From Nocardia puris (GTDB taxonomy: Bacteria; Actinomycetota; Actinomycetes; Mycobacteriales; Mycobacteriaceae), in contig NZ_QNRE01000015.1 of assembly GCF_003315035.1 (NCBI RefSeq), positions 62,001 to 126,000 of the forward strand: DNA of 64,000 nucleotides, in the 5' to 3' direction. Below are positions 1-7,390 of the stretch, in pieces. Position 1 is the stretch's first letter; each line of letters opens with the position of its first letter. Made by a program: the position numbers and the translations under genes. The notes under the pieces were generated by a model, which was not told where the DNA came from, did not search any database, and saw nothing but the letters and a program-made list of their open reading frames with translations.

Positions 1-1002
1 GCCGAGCAATGCGCCGACCTCGACCCTCGCCAGCCGTGCCGACCGTCCACCCGGATCGCTCACCAGCCGCCCCGCCTCGTCCACGCGCACCGCGATCCGG
101 CTGTGCGTGGTTCCCAGCCCGATCGCTGCGGCCAGCGCAGCGGGCGTGGCCAGCCGCAGCGGCGCGTCCGGGCCTTCGAGTTCACGCCATCGCCGCACGT
201 GCCCGCGCAGTTCCGGCGTTCCGGGCAGCTCGGACTCCGACAAGCGGTGGCCGACCACGCTCGTATCGGTCAGGCAGATCTCCTCCGGCAGCGTCGACGG
301 GTCGACCACCGTCACGTCCCGCACCCGGCGCAGCACCGAGCGGGCGGCACCGGGATCCACGCCGAGATACGGATCGGCCCTGTCCCGCTCACACACCAGG
401 GTCAGCGCGCACCGACTGGCCAAACCCAAACCCGCGCTGGCCGATTCGTCCGCGTCCAGGACGCGCGCGAGGTTCGTCAGCGGTCCAGCGCACACCCAGT
501 GCACACGACGGCCGTAGTCGGGCAGGATCTGCGCGAACTTGCGCCAGGCGGTGGTGCTGACCGGCAGCTCGGTCTCCTGCCCGTGCCCGACGCCGGTCGG
601 GATCCACCGCGACGGCGTGCCTTTCGGCGCGGGGGCGCCCGCCACCAGCACCACGCCGATCCGGCCGACATCGCGGATGATGTGACACGCGGTCTGTGCC
701 CGCGTCCGATACGGCCGCTCCTGGCCCGTGATCACCAGCGCGGCGCCGTCGAATTGGCGCGCGGCCCACCACAGCGTCAGCCACTGATCCGGATCACCAC
801 CCAGCCCCGCCAGATCCAACACGATCAACTCCGGTCTCCCGAACCCCCACCGTGAACGTGGCTGGTACGCCAGACGGCGATCCGGCGCGGGCCAGCACAC
901 CGGGCTCGCCGCGCCACCGCGAACCCCACCCTCGGCGGGGCCTCGTCCCCTCCGGAATCGAGGCCCCGCCACACTCGTGCCCCCGACCATGCCGGGGATC
1001 AC
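1..1002 (-). CDS. Nucleoside hydrolase-like protein (3' end outside window)
   Basis: At least 334 codons are open and the frame runs off the left edge, so the C-terminus is missing. I place the start at GTG 1002, which overlaps the upstream gene's stop by 4 bp (GTGA); ATG 990 is an alternative. The hydrophobic strand VLDLAGLGGDPDQW followed by a helix, and the motif GPLTNLARVL, match the inosine/uridine nucleoside hydrolase fold, where an N-terminal Asp cluster binds calcium and GPLTN-like loops follow. The Asp cluster is poor here compared with the related protein at 20377-21348, so catalysis is doubtful. It is the last visible gene of a five-to-six gene minus-strand operon starting near 3320. 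Function beyond the fold is inference. Confidence 0.6.
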   Translation of the reverse strand, partial: MIPGMVGGTSVAGPRFRRGRGPAEGGVRGGAASPVCWPAPDRRLAYQPRSRWGFGRPELIVLDLAGLGGDPDQWLTLWWAARQFDGAALVITGQERPYRTRAQTACHIIRDVGRIGVVLVAGAPAPKGTPSRWIPTGVGHGQETELPVSTTAWRKFAQILPDYGRRVHWVCAGPLTNLARVLDADESASAGLGLASRCALTLVCERDRADPYLGVDPGAARSVLRRVRDVTVVDPSTLPEEICLTDTSVVGHRLSESELPGTPELRGHVRRWRELEGPDAPLRLATPAALAAAIGLGTTHSRIAVRVDEAGRLVSDPGGRSARLARVEVGALLG

Positions 1003-1622
1003 GAGTCGTCCCGGCGGGCGCCGGTCAGCGCGTGCACCACCAGCGCATCCAGATCCAGCAGGCCCGACCAGGAGTAGCCCTCGCAGGCCCGCACCGCCAC
1101 GGCCAGCGCCTCGGTCAGGATCCCGCGCACCGTGTCACCACCGGGCAGCGGATTGAACCGGTAGGAGTGGATCGTCTCGCAAGCCTTGGTGAGGGGAACC
1201 CCGCCGAGGTCGACCATGCGGGGCGCCCGCGCGAACTGGCGGTCCTCCCAGCGGCCGCGCAGCCGCCGCAGCAGCGTGTGCTGGTTGGGGCGCATCTCCA
1301 AGAGCGGATCCACGCGCGATGGCAGATCGTGCGCGGCGAAAAGCTCGGTGCGGGCCCACAGCGGCCCCAGGGTGACCTCCACCGCGTCGAATACCCCGCC
1401 CAGATCACCACTCTCGCCGCATACCGCGATCATGGCGCCGGTCTCGATCCGACGCCCCGGGCTCAGCACCACCGGCGTCGTCGGGGCGGGCACACTCACC
1501 ACCCCGACACCGAGCAGATCATGGCCATGCCACACCGGATGCACCACAGTCACCAACCGGGTCGCACGGCTCAACGCCGACCACCGGACGACCTCGATAC
1601 TGCGTGGAAGCTGTTGAATCAC
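999..1622 (-). CDS. Hypothetical protein, paralog A (207 aa)
   Basis: A soluble 207-aa protein with no family I recognise and no signal peptide or membrane segment. Start GTG 1622 has a GGAG box 5-6 nt upstream. It is clearly related to the next gene upstream (1714-2349): both carry an LW-x-R-T block, an LLRxxRxRW helix with aligned flanks, a PxMVD motif, and end in LDLDA(L/I)V followed by a short acidic tail. The stop overlaps the start of the nucleoside-hydrolase-like gene, so the two are translationally coupled. The tandem pair looks like a duplication that diverged strongly; the two could form a heterodimer, but this is a guess. Confidence 0.7.
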   Translation of the reverse strand: MIQQLPRSIEVVRWSALSRATRLVTVVHPVWHGHDLLGVGVVSVPAPTTPVVLSPGRRIETGAMIAVCGESGDLGGVFDAVEVTLGPLWARTELFAAHDLPSRVDPLLEMRPNQHTLLRRLRGRWEDRQFARAPRMVDLGGVPLTKACETIHSYRFNPLPGGDTVRGILTEALAVAVRACEGYSWSGLLDLDALVVHALTGARRDDS

Positions 1623-1713
1623 TGGAACTCCAAACGGTCAACGTTTCAGGAATGGAATCAAGGCAGAGCGGGGATCACGTTCGCCACGGGCATCGATGAC
1701 CGCGGGCGGCTGA

Positions 1714-2349
1714 TCACGAGCCGTCGACGCCTCGGACATCGAGCACCGAGGCGACGATCGCGTCCAGATCCAGCCACGGGCTCCACCGGAAGACGTCGGG
1801 AACGGCCAGCAGCGCGATCGCCAGGGCGCCGGTGAGCGCCGTGCGCGCCACGTCCCCAGAGTTCTCGTCAGGGCCGATCCATCGCGTGTGCAGGCCGGCC
1901 TGTCCGCACACCCCGGCCAGCGACACACCCGTCACCGGGGCCTGCGCGCGGTCGTGCGCGGTATCGACCATTTTCGGTTGCAGCATCGACGGGCGGTTCA
2001 CCCACCGATCACGCACCATGCGAAGCATGTCGTCGTGCCCGGGATCCGACCGCAGCAGCATCGCCTGATCCAGCACCGGAAGCAGACGGTGGCCGGCCAC
2101 GATTCGGGTGCGCGGCCACAGTCGGCTCACCGCGGCGTCGGCCCGCGCGAGCATCTCGTCGTATCCCCGATCATCCAGCGCGACATCGCAGCCGAACCGA
2201 ATCCGCACCCCCGCCACGTCGATGGGGGCGGGCGGGATCGCGACACCGACCACCGCGACCGCCTTCTGCTGAACCGTATGCAGGACGGTCACCAGGTCCG
2301 AGGTCGCCGTGCCGGTCGGCACCGGGGCAGGTACATCGACACGCACCAC
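1714..2349 (-). CDS. Hypothetical protein, paralog B (211 aa)
   Basis: Diverged tandem paralog of 999-1622. Shared landmarks in the same order are LWPRTR, the RDRWVNRP segment, KMVD, and a C-terminal WLDLDAIV motif. GTG 2349 (or the adjacent GTG 2346) is the start, a few bases after the stop of the 65-aa gene upstream, consistent with one transcript. There are no membrane segments, no cysteines patterned for metal binding and no P-loop. Function unknown; the conserved C-terminal LDLDA motif may be the active or contact element since it is the best-kept part of both copies. Confidence 0.7.
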   Translation of the reverse strand: MVRVDVPAPVPTGTATSDLVTVLHTVQQKAVAVVGVAIPPAPIDVAGVRIRFGCDVALDDRGYDEMLARADAAVSRLWPRTRIVAGHRLLPVLDQAMLLRSDPGHDDMLRMVRDRWVNRPSMLQPKMVDTAHDRAQAPVTGVSLAGVCGQAGLHTRWIGPDENSGDVARTALTGALAIALLAVPDVFRWSPWLDLDAIVASVLDVRGVDGS

Positions 2350-2352
2350 GGC

Positions 2353-2550
2353 CTACTCGCCCGGCGCCGGCGCTGACGACATCGCGACCGGCGACCAGCT
2401 GGTCAGGCGCTGAGACAGCCAGGCCACGAAGTCCGGATAGGTCGCGCCGGTGCTGACGAGGACGGACCGGCCTTCGGAATGATCGTCGGATTCCGTCGCG
2501 ATCGGCCCGCCCGAAACCTGGTCACCGGACGCCGAATTATTCTGAATCAC
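2353..2550 (-). CDS. Small hypothetical protein (65 aa)
   Basis: GTG start with a good AGGAG box 7 nt upstream. The N-terminal half is polar and low in complexity (N, S, D, E, G), the C-terminal half has a short amphipathic segment around FVAWLSQRL. The stop lies 3 bp before the next gene's start, so it belongs to the operon running from 3320 to the left edge. No family recognised. The ribosome binding site, spacing and codon bias favour a real gene. Confidence 0.6.
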   Translation of the reverse strand: MIQNNSASGDQVSGGPIATESDDHSEGRSVLVSTGATYPDFVAWLSQRLTSWSPVAMSSAPAPGE

Positions 2551-2604
2551 AAGCGAACTCCTGTGGAAGGGATGGGATGGGCGAGCGCGCAGGCCGGGCT
2601 CGAT

Positions 2605-3189
2605 TCATGCGCTGGTTTCGGCCGCTACGCGTGCTCGCTGTGGTGGGCTGCCATACCCGCCCACCACGTGCGCGGGACATCTCGGCGGTCGCAGCCGACC
2701 GGAGACGATCGCGTCGAGAAGCCGGTCGTAGCGGACCGCCTGCTCGAGCAGCACCGACGCGCGCGGATTGCCGATCCGCAACCGATCCCCCGGCGCCACG
2801 GCGCGGGTGTAGTCGCGCACATGGCGCAGAACCTCGGTGCCGAGGCCCACGTGATGGCGGGCCGCGTGAGGTGTATCCACGGCCAGCGCGCGAATCATGC
2901 CCGCGACATACCGATCGAACCGCTCGACCAAGGTGGTGAGGTCGCGTTCGGTGTCAGCGAACACCGCATCCGCCGCCTCCGCCACACCCGGCCACCCGCG
3001 CTCGATGCCATCCACCGCCAGCATCTCCCGATAGCAAACGTCGCGCATCTGCGCGAGCACCCCGACCGGCTCCGAGTAGGCGACATCCGACTCCGACAGC
3101 TCGCCGTCGAAAACCGACCAGATCGTGCGCGCAGTAGGCATCGACGCCACCCAACCGCGCGCCGCCCGCGGGTGGTCCACGGCGGTCAC
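2605..3189 (-). CDS. Hypothetical helical protein (194 aa)
   Basis: Soluble, mostly helical, rich in Arg, Asp and Glu. GTG 3189 overlaps the stop of the 44-aa membrane protein by 4 bp (GTGA), which fixes the start. A much longer open frame continues upstream to about 5430, but that extension is antisense to two good plus-strand genes and is not coding. Clusters of charged residues around DRYVAGMIRALAV and LLEQAVRYDRLLDAI suggest helix bundles. No known domain recognised. Second gene of the operon. Confidence 0.65.
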   Translation of the reverse strand: MTAVDHPRAARGWVASMPTARTIWSVFDGELSESDVAYSEPVGVLAQMRDVCYREMLAVDGIERGWPGVAEAADAVFADTERDLTTLVERFDRYVAGMIRALAVDTPHAARHHVGLGTEVLRHVRDYTRAVAPGDRLRIGNPRASVLLEQAVRYDRLLDAIVSGRLRPPRCPAHVVGGYGSPPQRARVAAETSA

Positions 3190-3320
3190 CGTCGCCCTCC
3201 ACCCCGTGGCGCGACACTGCGCCCGGACCGCTGGTAGTCCGGCCACCACACATACCGACAAATCGCGTACCCGATAGCCGCGAAGATCAGCAGCGCGACG
3301 ACGATCAGGGCCGCAACCAT
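3186..3320 (-). CDS. Small single-pass membrane protein (44 aa)
   Basis: A 44-residue protein: an N-terminal membrane helix of about 20 residues (MVAALIVVALLIFAAIGYAI), then WWPDY and a basic Arg/Gly-rich tail, predicting a cytoplasmic C-terminus. ATG 3320 follows a GGGAGG box by about 8 nt. Its stop overlaps the next GTG by 4 bp. It opens the operon that ends with the nucleoside-hydrolase-like gene. An analogous small membrane protein sits in the second nucleoside-hydrolase operon (19074-19346). Confidence 0.65.
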   Translation of the reverse strand: MVAALIVVALLIFAAIGYAICRYVWWPDYQRSGRSVAPRGGGRR

Positions 3321-3585
3321 CCAAGAACCTCCCGTAGTTGCAGAACACCGGCCCCGCGACGCCGCTTCGCCGATCTACCGTTGTGCCGCAACGGATTCCG
3401 TCCGACGCGACCACGAATTCCAGCGCGTGCCGTATATGCCCGCGCGGGGTCTTTCCTTGCTTTCGAGCCTGGTGGGAGATCGGCGTGGCGGGAACTGCCA
3501 CAAGACTGCCCCGTGCCTCGCTCAGCCCTGCCTTTTGACGCGCACCGCCGGTGAGGGCGGTGTGGGGGCCTGTCACACTGGCCGT
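3321..3585. promoter_or_regulatory. Divergent intergenic region
   Basis: A 265-bp gap between the minus-strand operon (first codon at 3320) and the plus-strand aminotransferase (3586). It must hold both promoters. I see the ribosome binding site of the 44-aa gene at its left edge but no convincing -35/-10 pair or palindrome. Confidence 0.4.
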
Positions 3586-4371
3586 ATGGATCTGAATGGC
3601 TCGCCGGTCACTGCTGCCGATCTCGCCCCACTGGGCTTGGTCGGGTTCGGGCACTTCACCTCTATGCGTGTCGAGACGGGGCCCGCGGTGCGTGGCCTCA
3701 CTCTGCACCTGGACCGCGTGATCCAGGACTGTCGCACTGTCTTTCACACCGAGCTGGATCCGGACCGCGTCCGCGAACTGTTGCGGCGCGCGCTGACCGA
3801 GGTCGAGCTCCCGGTCATCGCGCGAGTGACCGTGTTCGATCCAGCCATCGAACTCGGAAAGACCGGCAGCCCAGCGGATCCGCAAGTACTCATCACGACC
3901 AGGCCCGCCACCAACGTCGCGCCGGGGCCGCTGCGCCTGCAGTCGGCGGTCTACGCCCGCGACGTGCCCAACGTGAAACACCTCGGCCTGTTCGGCGCGA
4001 TGCACCATCGCGCTCAAGCACAACGGGCCGGGTTCGATGACGTGGTGTTCACCACTCCGGACGGCACGGTAAGCGAAATCGCCACCAGCAACATCGCTTT
4101 CATCACACCGGAGGGCACGCTCGTCTGGCCGCACGCTGATGTCCTCGCCGGCACCACGATGAGGCTCATCCACCAAGTTCTGGATGAGCCGGTCACCACC
4201 GAGCGGGTCACCCTGTCCCAGCTCGGAGTGTTCGCCGGTGCGATCGCGACCAACGCCGCCGTCGGTGTCCGCCCGGTCGCCTCCATCGACGACATCGAGT
4301 GGAAGTCCGACCATCCCCTGATCGCTGCCGTGCGTGGCGAGTACGAAGCGATACCGGCACAGCGGATCTGA
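3586..4371 (+). CDS. Class IV PLP-dependent aminotransferase family protein
   Basis: 261 aa, start ATG 3586 (an upstream in-frame extension lacks coding character). Fold-type IV family (branched-chain aminotransferase / aminodeoxychorismate lyase / D-amino-acid transferase). A lysine in PNVKHLGLFG fits the PLP Schiff-base site, and the family SExxxSN element is seen as TVSEIATSNIAFI, followed by GTLVWP. Length is normal for aminodeoxychorismate lyase-like members. Substrate cannot be read from the sequence. It lies 66 bp upstream of, and is probably co-transcribed with, an HTH/SUMF1 fusion gene, so it may belong to a small amino-acid-derivative pathway controlled by that protein. Confidence 0.8.
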   Translation: MDLNGSPVTAADLAPLGLVGFGHFTSMRVETGPAVRGLTLHLDRVIQDCRTVFHTELDPDRVRELLRRALTEVELPVIARVTVFDPAIELGKTGSPADPQVLITTRPATNVAPGPLRLQSAVYARDVPNVKHLGLFGAMHHRAQAQRAGFDDVVFTTPDGTVSEIATSNIAFITPEGTLVWPHADVLAGTTMRLIHQVLDEPVTTERVTLSQLGVFAGAIATNAAVGVRPVASIDDIEWKSDHPLIAAVRGEYEAIPAQRI

Positions 4372-4395
4372 TACCGGAGAGGTCCCCGGAGTCGC

Positions 4396-4428
4396 TACGC
4401 TGAGACCCCTCCAGAGGGGAAAGGGGTC
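4396..4428 (+). promoter_or_regulatory. Putative promoter and nested palindrome before 4438
   Basis: A TANNNT box (TACGCT, 4396-4401) is followed by inverted repeat GACCCCT (4404-4410) / AGGGGTC (4422-4428), with an inner CCCCT/AGGGG pair. It may be an operator for the HTH protein encoded just downstream or an RNA hairpin near the ribosome binding site. Confidence 0.45.
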
Positions 4429-4437
4429 AGTCGGGCG

Positions 4438-5415
4438 ATGATCAGCCTTGTTAGGTCGTGGACGGGATTCGAGGCCCGTGCGCTGCGAGAGGCGCGGCGA
4501 ATGTCGATCAGAGATTTCGCCGCGCATCTCGGCGTTCACGAAAGGCTGATCTCCAAATGGGAGGCAGGCGGCGCCGCCATCGAACCCAGACAACCCAACC
4601 AGGCCGCGTTGGACACGTCGCTGTCCAACCTGAATAACGGCGAACTCGCGCGATTCCTCGACGCAGTGCCCAACGATCGGATACGCACCACGACCGAATC
4701 CGGGTCGGATTCGGTCAACATCGCTTTGCCGCAGTACATTCGCCACCCCATCGACGGGAAACTCGTCGTCTGGATCCCCGCAGGCGTATTCCTCGCCGGA
4801 GTCCAGAACGAGCCCGAGTACCTTCCCGGATTCCACTGCGACGTCTACCCGACCACCAACGGTGACTACAGCCGTTTTGTCGCCGCGACCGGCCACACGC
4901 CACCCCAACACTGGAACGGTGATCGACCACCGAAAGAACTCACGAACCATCCAGTGGTCTGGGTCAGCCACGACGACGCCACAGCGTACGCAGAATGGGC
5001 ACACAAGACGCTGCCCACCAGCCTCCAATGGGAGAAAGCAGCCCGCGGCAGCACCGGAGCGCGGTGGCCGTGGGGCGACGCCAGCACGCCCGCCAAGGCC
5101 AACACCCGAGGCGTCGGCCCCGGCACGACCACCCCGGTCGACCGCTACGCGTCCGGATACTCCCCCTACGGAGTCGCCGACTGCTGCGGCAACGTCTGGG
5201 AATGGCAGGCCAGCCCCAGCCCCGTCGGACCCGGACGATACGAACTCAAAGGCTCCGCATTCACCAGCCCGTTCGACCGCACCCCACCGGCAGCCTTCAA
5301 CGACGCCGACCACGCCATGCGCGACGACGACACCGGATTCCGCTGCGTCACAACGACACTGACCGACCCGGTCGACACCCCAGCGGCCGCGTACCGGCCC
5401 CCGCGGTCGAGTTGA
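4438..5415 (+). CDS. HTH (WTGFEA family) fused to SUMF1/FGE-like domain
   Basis: 325 aa. Residues about 7-65 form a helix-turn-helix beginning WTGFEARALREARR and containing IRDFAAHLGVHERLISKWE, the same HTH family as the proteins at 21522 and 36792. Residues about 100-310 are a formylglycine-generating-enzyme/sulfatase-modifying-factor fold: GEP-like beta region, PVVWVSHDDATAYAEW, LPTSLQWEKAARG, WPWGD, YGVADCCGNVWEWQ and a terminal TGFRCV. The usual DMxGNVWEW is DCCGNVWEW, and I do not see the FGE catalytic cysteine block, so formylglycine synthase activity is unlikely. It could sense a ligand. HTH-SUMF1 fusions are unusual; co-transcription with the aminotransferase suggests a pathway regulator. 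Confidence 0.8.
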   Translation: MISLVRSWTGFEARALREARRMSIRDFAAHLGVHERLISKWEAGGAAIEPRQPNQAALDTSLSNLNNGELARFLDAVPNDRIRTTTESGSDSVNIALPQYIRHPIDGKLVVWIPAGVFLAGVQNEPEYLPGFHCDVYPTTNGDYSRFVAATGHTPPQHWNGDRPPKELTNHPVVWVSHDDATAYAEWAHKTLPTSLQWEKAARGSTGARWPWGDASTPAKANTRGVGPGTTTPVDRYASGYSPYGVADCCGNVWEWQASPSPVGPGRYELKGSAFTSPFDRTPPAAFNDADHAMRDDDTGFRCVTTTLTDPVDTPAAAYRPPRSS

Positions 5416-5435
5416 TGTTCGCTGCCGCATGCTCG

Positions 5436-5897
5436 TTACAGGTCCGTGGCTGGAGAGGACAGCACCGCTGCGACAACACGGGTCACAGAGGGGCGGAGGT
5501 TGTTGCCCGGAAGCTCAATCCACACCCGTAGCGGATCGGCCTCACCTCCGACATGCGGTGTGGGCAAGGCGATCTCGGCTCCGAGCGCTGCGACAGTCAC
5601 GTTCAGGCCGAACAGCGTCGAGAACTGCCTGTCGAGATCGGCGTAGTCGTCTCTGTCCACCAGGAACGTCCAGCGGCTGGATCGAGGATGGAGGATGATG
5701 GGCCCCCGGCCCGGCTCCGTCCGGCGCAATCGGGCGCGCACCTTCATACCCAGCGCCGCGGGCATGGTCACGGCACCGATGGCACCCACAGCCACTGAAA
5801 TACAGCCTGCCGTGGGGTGAATCACCGCCGGCAGACCGCAGACATCGCGATAGTACCGGCATCGGTCTACAGGGGTGTCAGAAGCTGATTTCAGCAC
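5436..5897 (-). CDS. CRYYR-family conserved hypothetical protein (copy 1)
   Basis: 153 aa. I choose GTG 5897, which has a GGAGG box 5 nt upstream and matches the paralog's N-terminus; a longer frame to 6002 exists. Landmarks: DTPVDRCRYYRDVCGLPA near the N-terminus, a central hydrophobic AIGAVTMPAALG strand, an HPRSSRWTFLV motif, and a C-terminal IALPTP segment before an RVWIELP strand. The same landmarks are in 36042-36512, and HPRxxxW-LV also in 35530-36045. It is divergent from an HTH regulator, as is the 36042 copy. The two Cys (RCRYYR-x2-C) could bind metal. Function unknown. Confidence 0.7.
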   Translation of the reverse strand: MLKSASDTPVDRCRYYRDVCGLPAVIHPTAGCISVAVGAIGAVTMPAALGMKVRARLRRTEPGRGPIILHPRSSRWTFLVDRDDYADLDRQFSTLFGLNVTVAALGAEIALPTPHVGGEADPLRVWIELPGNNLRPSVTRVVAAVLSSPATDL

Positions 5898-6071
5898 CGC
5901 GTCCTCCAACTGCAAGGCAGCTGGGCTGGCACCCGTCCGAACCGGCAACCATGCCCAATCTGCCGCGGTTATCGTCGGCGTCGCGGCCGTCCCTCTCATC
6001 ACTGATCGGGCGGACGCATCCCCGTGGAGTGGATGAAGCCGCCCCTGCCGCGACGCTGCACCTCACCGTAG

Positions 6072-6130
6072 GTATCAGCCGGCCACCAAACTGATAAAAA
6101 AGTATCAATCCGGCCAGGTACGCTGAGGTA
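6072..6130 (+). promoter_or_regulatory. Promoter/operator of the 6131 regulator
   Basis: An imperfect 14-15-bp direct repeat (GTATCAGCCGGCCA at 6072-6085; GTATCAATCCGGCCA at 6102-6116) with 30-bp spacing, plus TGATA (6092) and TATCA (6103) forming an inverted repeat. A -10 box TACGCT (6119-6124) stands 6 nt before ATG 6131, indicating a leaderless mRNA. The repeats overlap the -10/-35 region, so autoregulation is plausible. Confidence 0.5.
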
Positions 6131-7363
6131 ATGAGCCAAAGCGCCCCCCAACTTGCCGAGGGGATCGGCGACCGAGTCCGTATCTACCGCGAAGCTGCCG
6201 GACTCACGCAGGTCAGCCTGGCCGAATCGATCGGACGGTCATCCCCCTGGCTGTCCCAAATCGAACGTGGTGTCTCCGGGATCGACCGCTTGACCGACAT
6301 TGTGGCCATCGCCCAGGCCTGCCGGTGTCGTGTCACCGATATATTGGGGGGCCCACTCGACGCGCTCACACCGGCCCCGACGCCGCGCGGCGAACAAGTC
6401 GCCGCTGTTCGGCGCGCGATAATGCGCACTGCGCTGCCGATCGGCAGCGCCACGCGCACACCCCTGGTTTCTCTGCCAGCCGTCGCCGACCGTGTCGCTC
6501 AGGCGTGGCAGACCTGGCATTCCTCGCCGACAGCTCACCATGCCGTCGGCCGCGTACTGCCCGATCTCATTGCCGACGCCCACGCGGCCTACCTGGCCGC
6601 CGACGACCGGCGTGCAGCGGCCCGTCCGCTGGCGGGCACCTGGCATATCGCCCGGAACTGGCTGCACCACCTGCCGGAAGCCGAACTCGCCTGGGTCGCC
6701 GCCGAGCGCTCGGTAGCCGCAGCACAAGAAGCCGACGACCCTCGCCTCCTCGCTCTGGGCGCGTGGGCAATGTCTGCCTCGTATCGCCGCGCGGGACAGC
6801 AGGAAGAGGCGACGCGCGTGTGCCTGACCGCCGCTGACGAAGTTCAGCGACAGCTGGCCACCACCCCCTCCGACGACCTGCTCGCCGCCTACGGAATTCT
6901 GAATCTCGCCGCTGCCATCAGCGCAGCGCAAAGCGACGAGTCCGGAAAAGCGTGGGCGTTGCATCGTGCCGCGGAGGAAGCCGCGCGCGCGGTGAGCGGA
7001 GGCTACGATCCGTGGACGATGTTCGGCGCCGGCAACGTTGACATCCACGGCCTCGCGCTCGCCGCCGAACTCGGCGACCACGACGCCGTCGTCGACCGGA
7101 TCAGCCGCCTCGACATCGACCGCGTGCCCTCCGTCGAACGCCGCTCCCGCCCACTGATCGACGCCGCCCGCGGCTACGTCCGCCGCAAGGAAGACCTGGC
7201 TGCCGTTCTCGCACTCCTCGACGCTGAGAAGATCTCCGCAGACGAAGTCCACGACTCCGGCCTCGTCCGCGAACTGGTCCGCGAGCTACTCGTCCGCGAC
7301 CACGCCCGAGCGCGCCCGCACGTTCGCGCGCTGGCCCGCCGCTGCCACCTCCTCATCGACTGA
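6131..7363 (+). CDS. XRE-family regulator with C-terminal helical repeats
   Basis: 410 aa. Residues 10-75 are a canonical XRE HTH (VRIYREAAGLTQVSLAESIGR, then SPWLSQIERGVSGI). The remainder is an all-helical, Ala/Arg-rich region resembling TPR-like sensor domains of actinobacterial regulators. Divergent from the CRYYR-family gene at 5436 with a 233-bp shared region, and followed after 27 bp by NnrDE. It may control both. It is a different HTH subfamily from the WTGFEA proteins in this window. Confidence 0.85.
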   Translation: MSQSAPQLAEGIGDRVRIYREAAGLTQVSLAESIGRSSPWLSQIERGVSGIDRLTDIVAIAQACRCRVTDILGGPLDALTPAPTPRGEQVAAVRRAIMRTALPIGSATRTPLVSLPAVADRVAQAWQTWHSSPTAHHAVGRVLPDLIADAHAAYLAADDRRAAARPLAGTWHIARNWLHHLPEAELAWVAAERSVAAAQEADDPRLLALGAWAMSASYRRAGQQEEATRVCLTAADEVQRQLATTPSDDLLAAYGILNLAAAISAAQSDESGKAWALHRAAEEAARAVSGGYDPWTMFGAGNVDIHGLALAAELGDHDAVVDRISRLDIDRVPSVERRSRPLIDAARGYVRRKEDLAAVLALLDAEKISADEVHDSGLVRELVRELLVRDHARARPHVRALARRCHLLID

Positions 7364-7390
7364 CCACGCACCCCTGGTGGAATCGAACAC

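Noticed and set aside
4438..5415. Diversity-generating retroelement variable protein
   Set aside because: FGE-like domains are often DGR targets, but there is no reverse transcriptase or template repeat, and the domain has an HTH at its N-terminus.
2605..5430. A 941-codon minus-strand open frame
   Set aside because: Its 5' two thirds are antisense to the aminotransferase and HTH-SUMF1 genes and have no domain. Only the last 194 codons, from GTG 3189, are credible.
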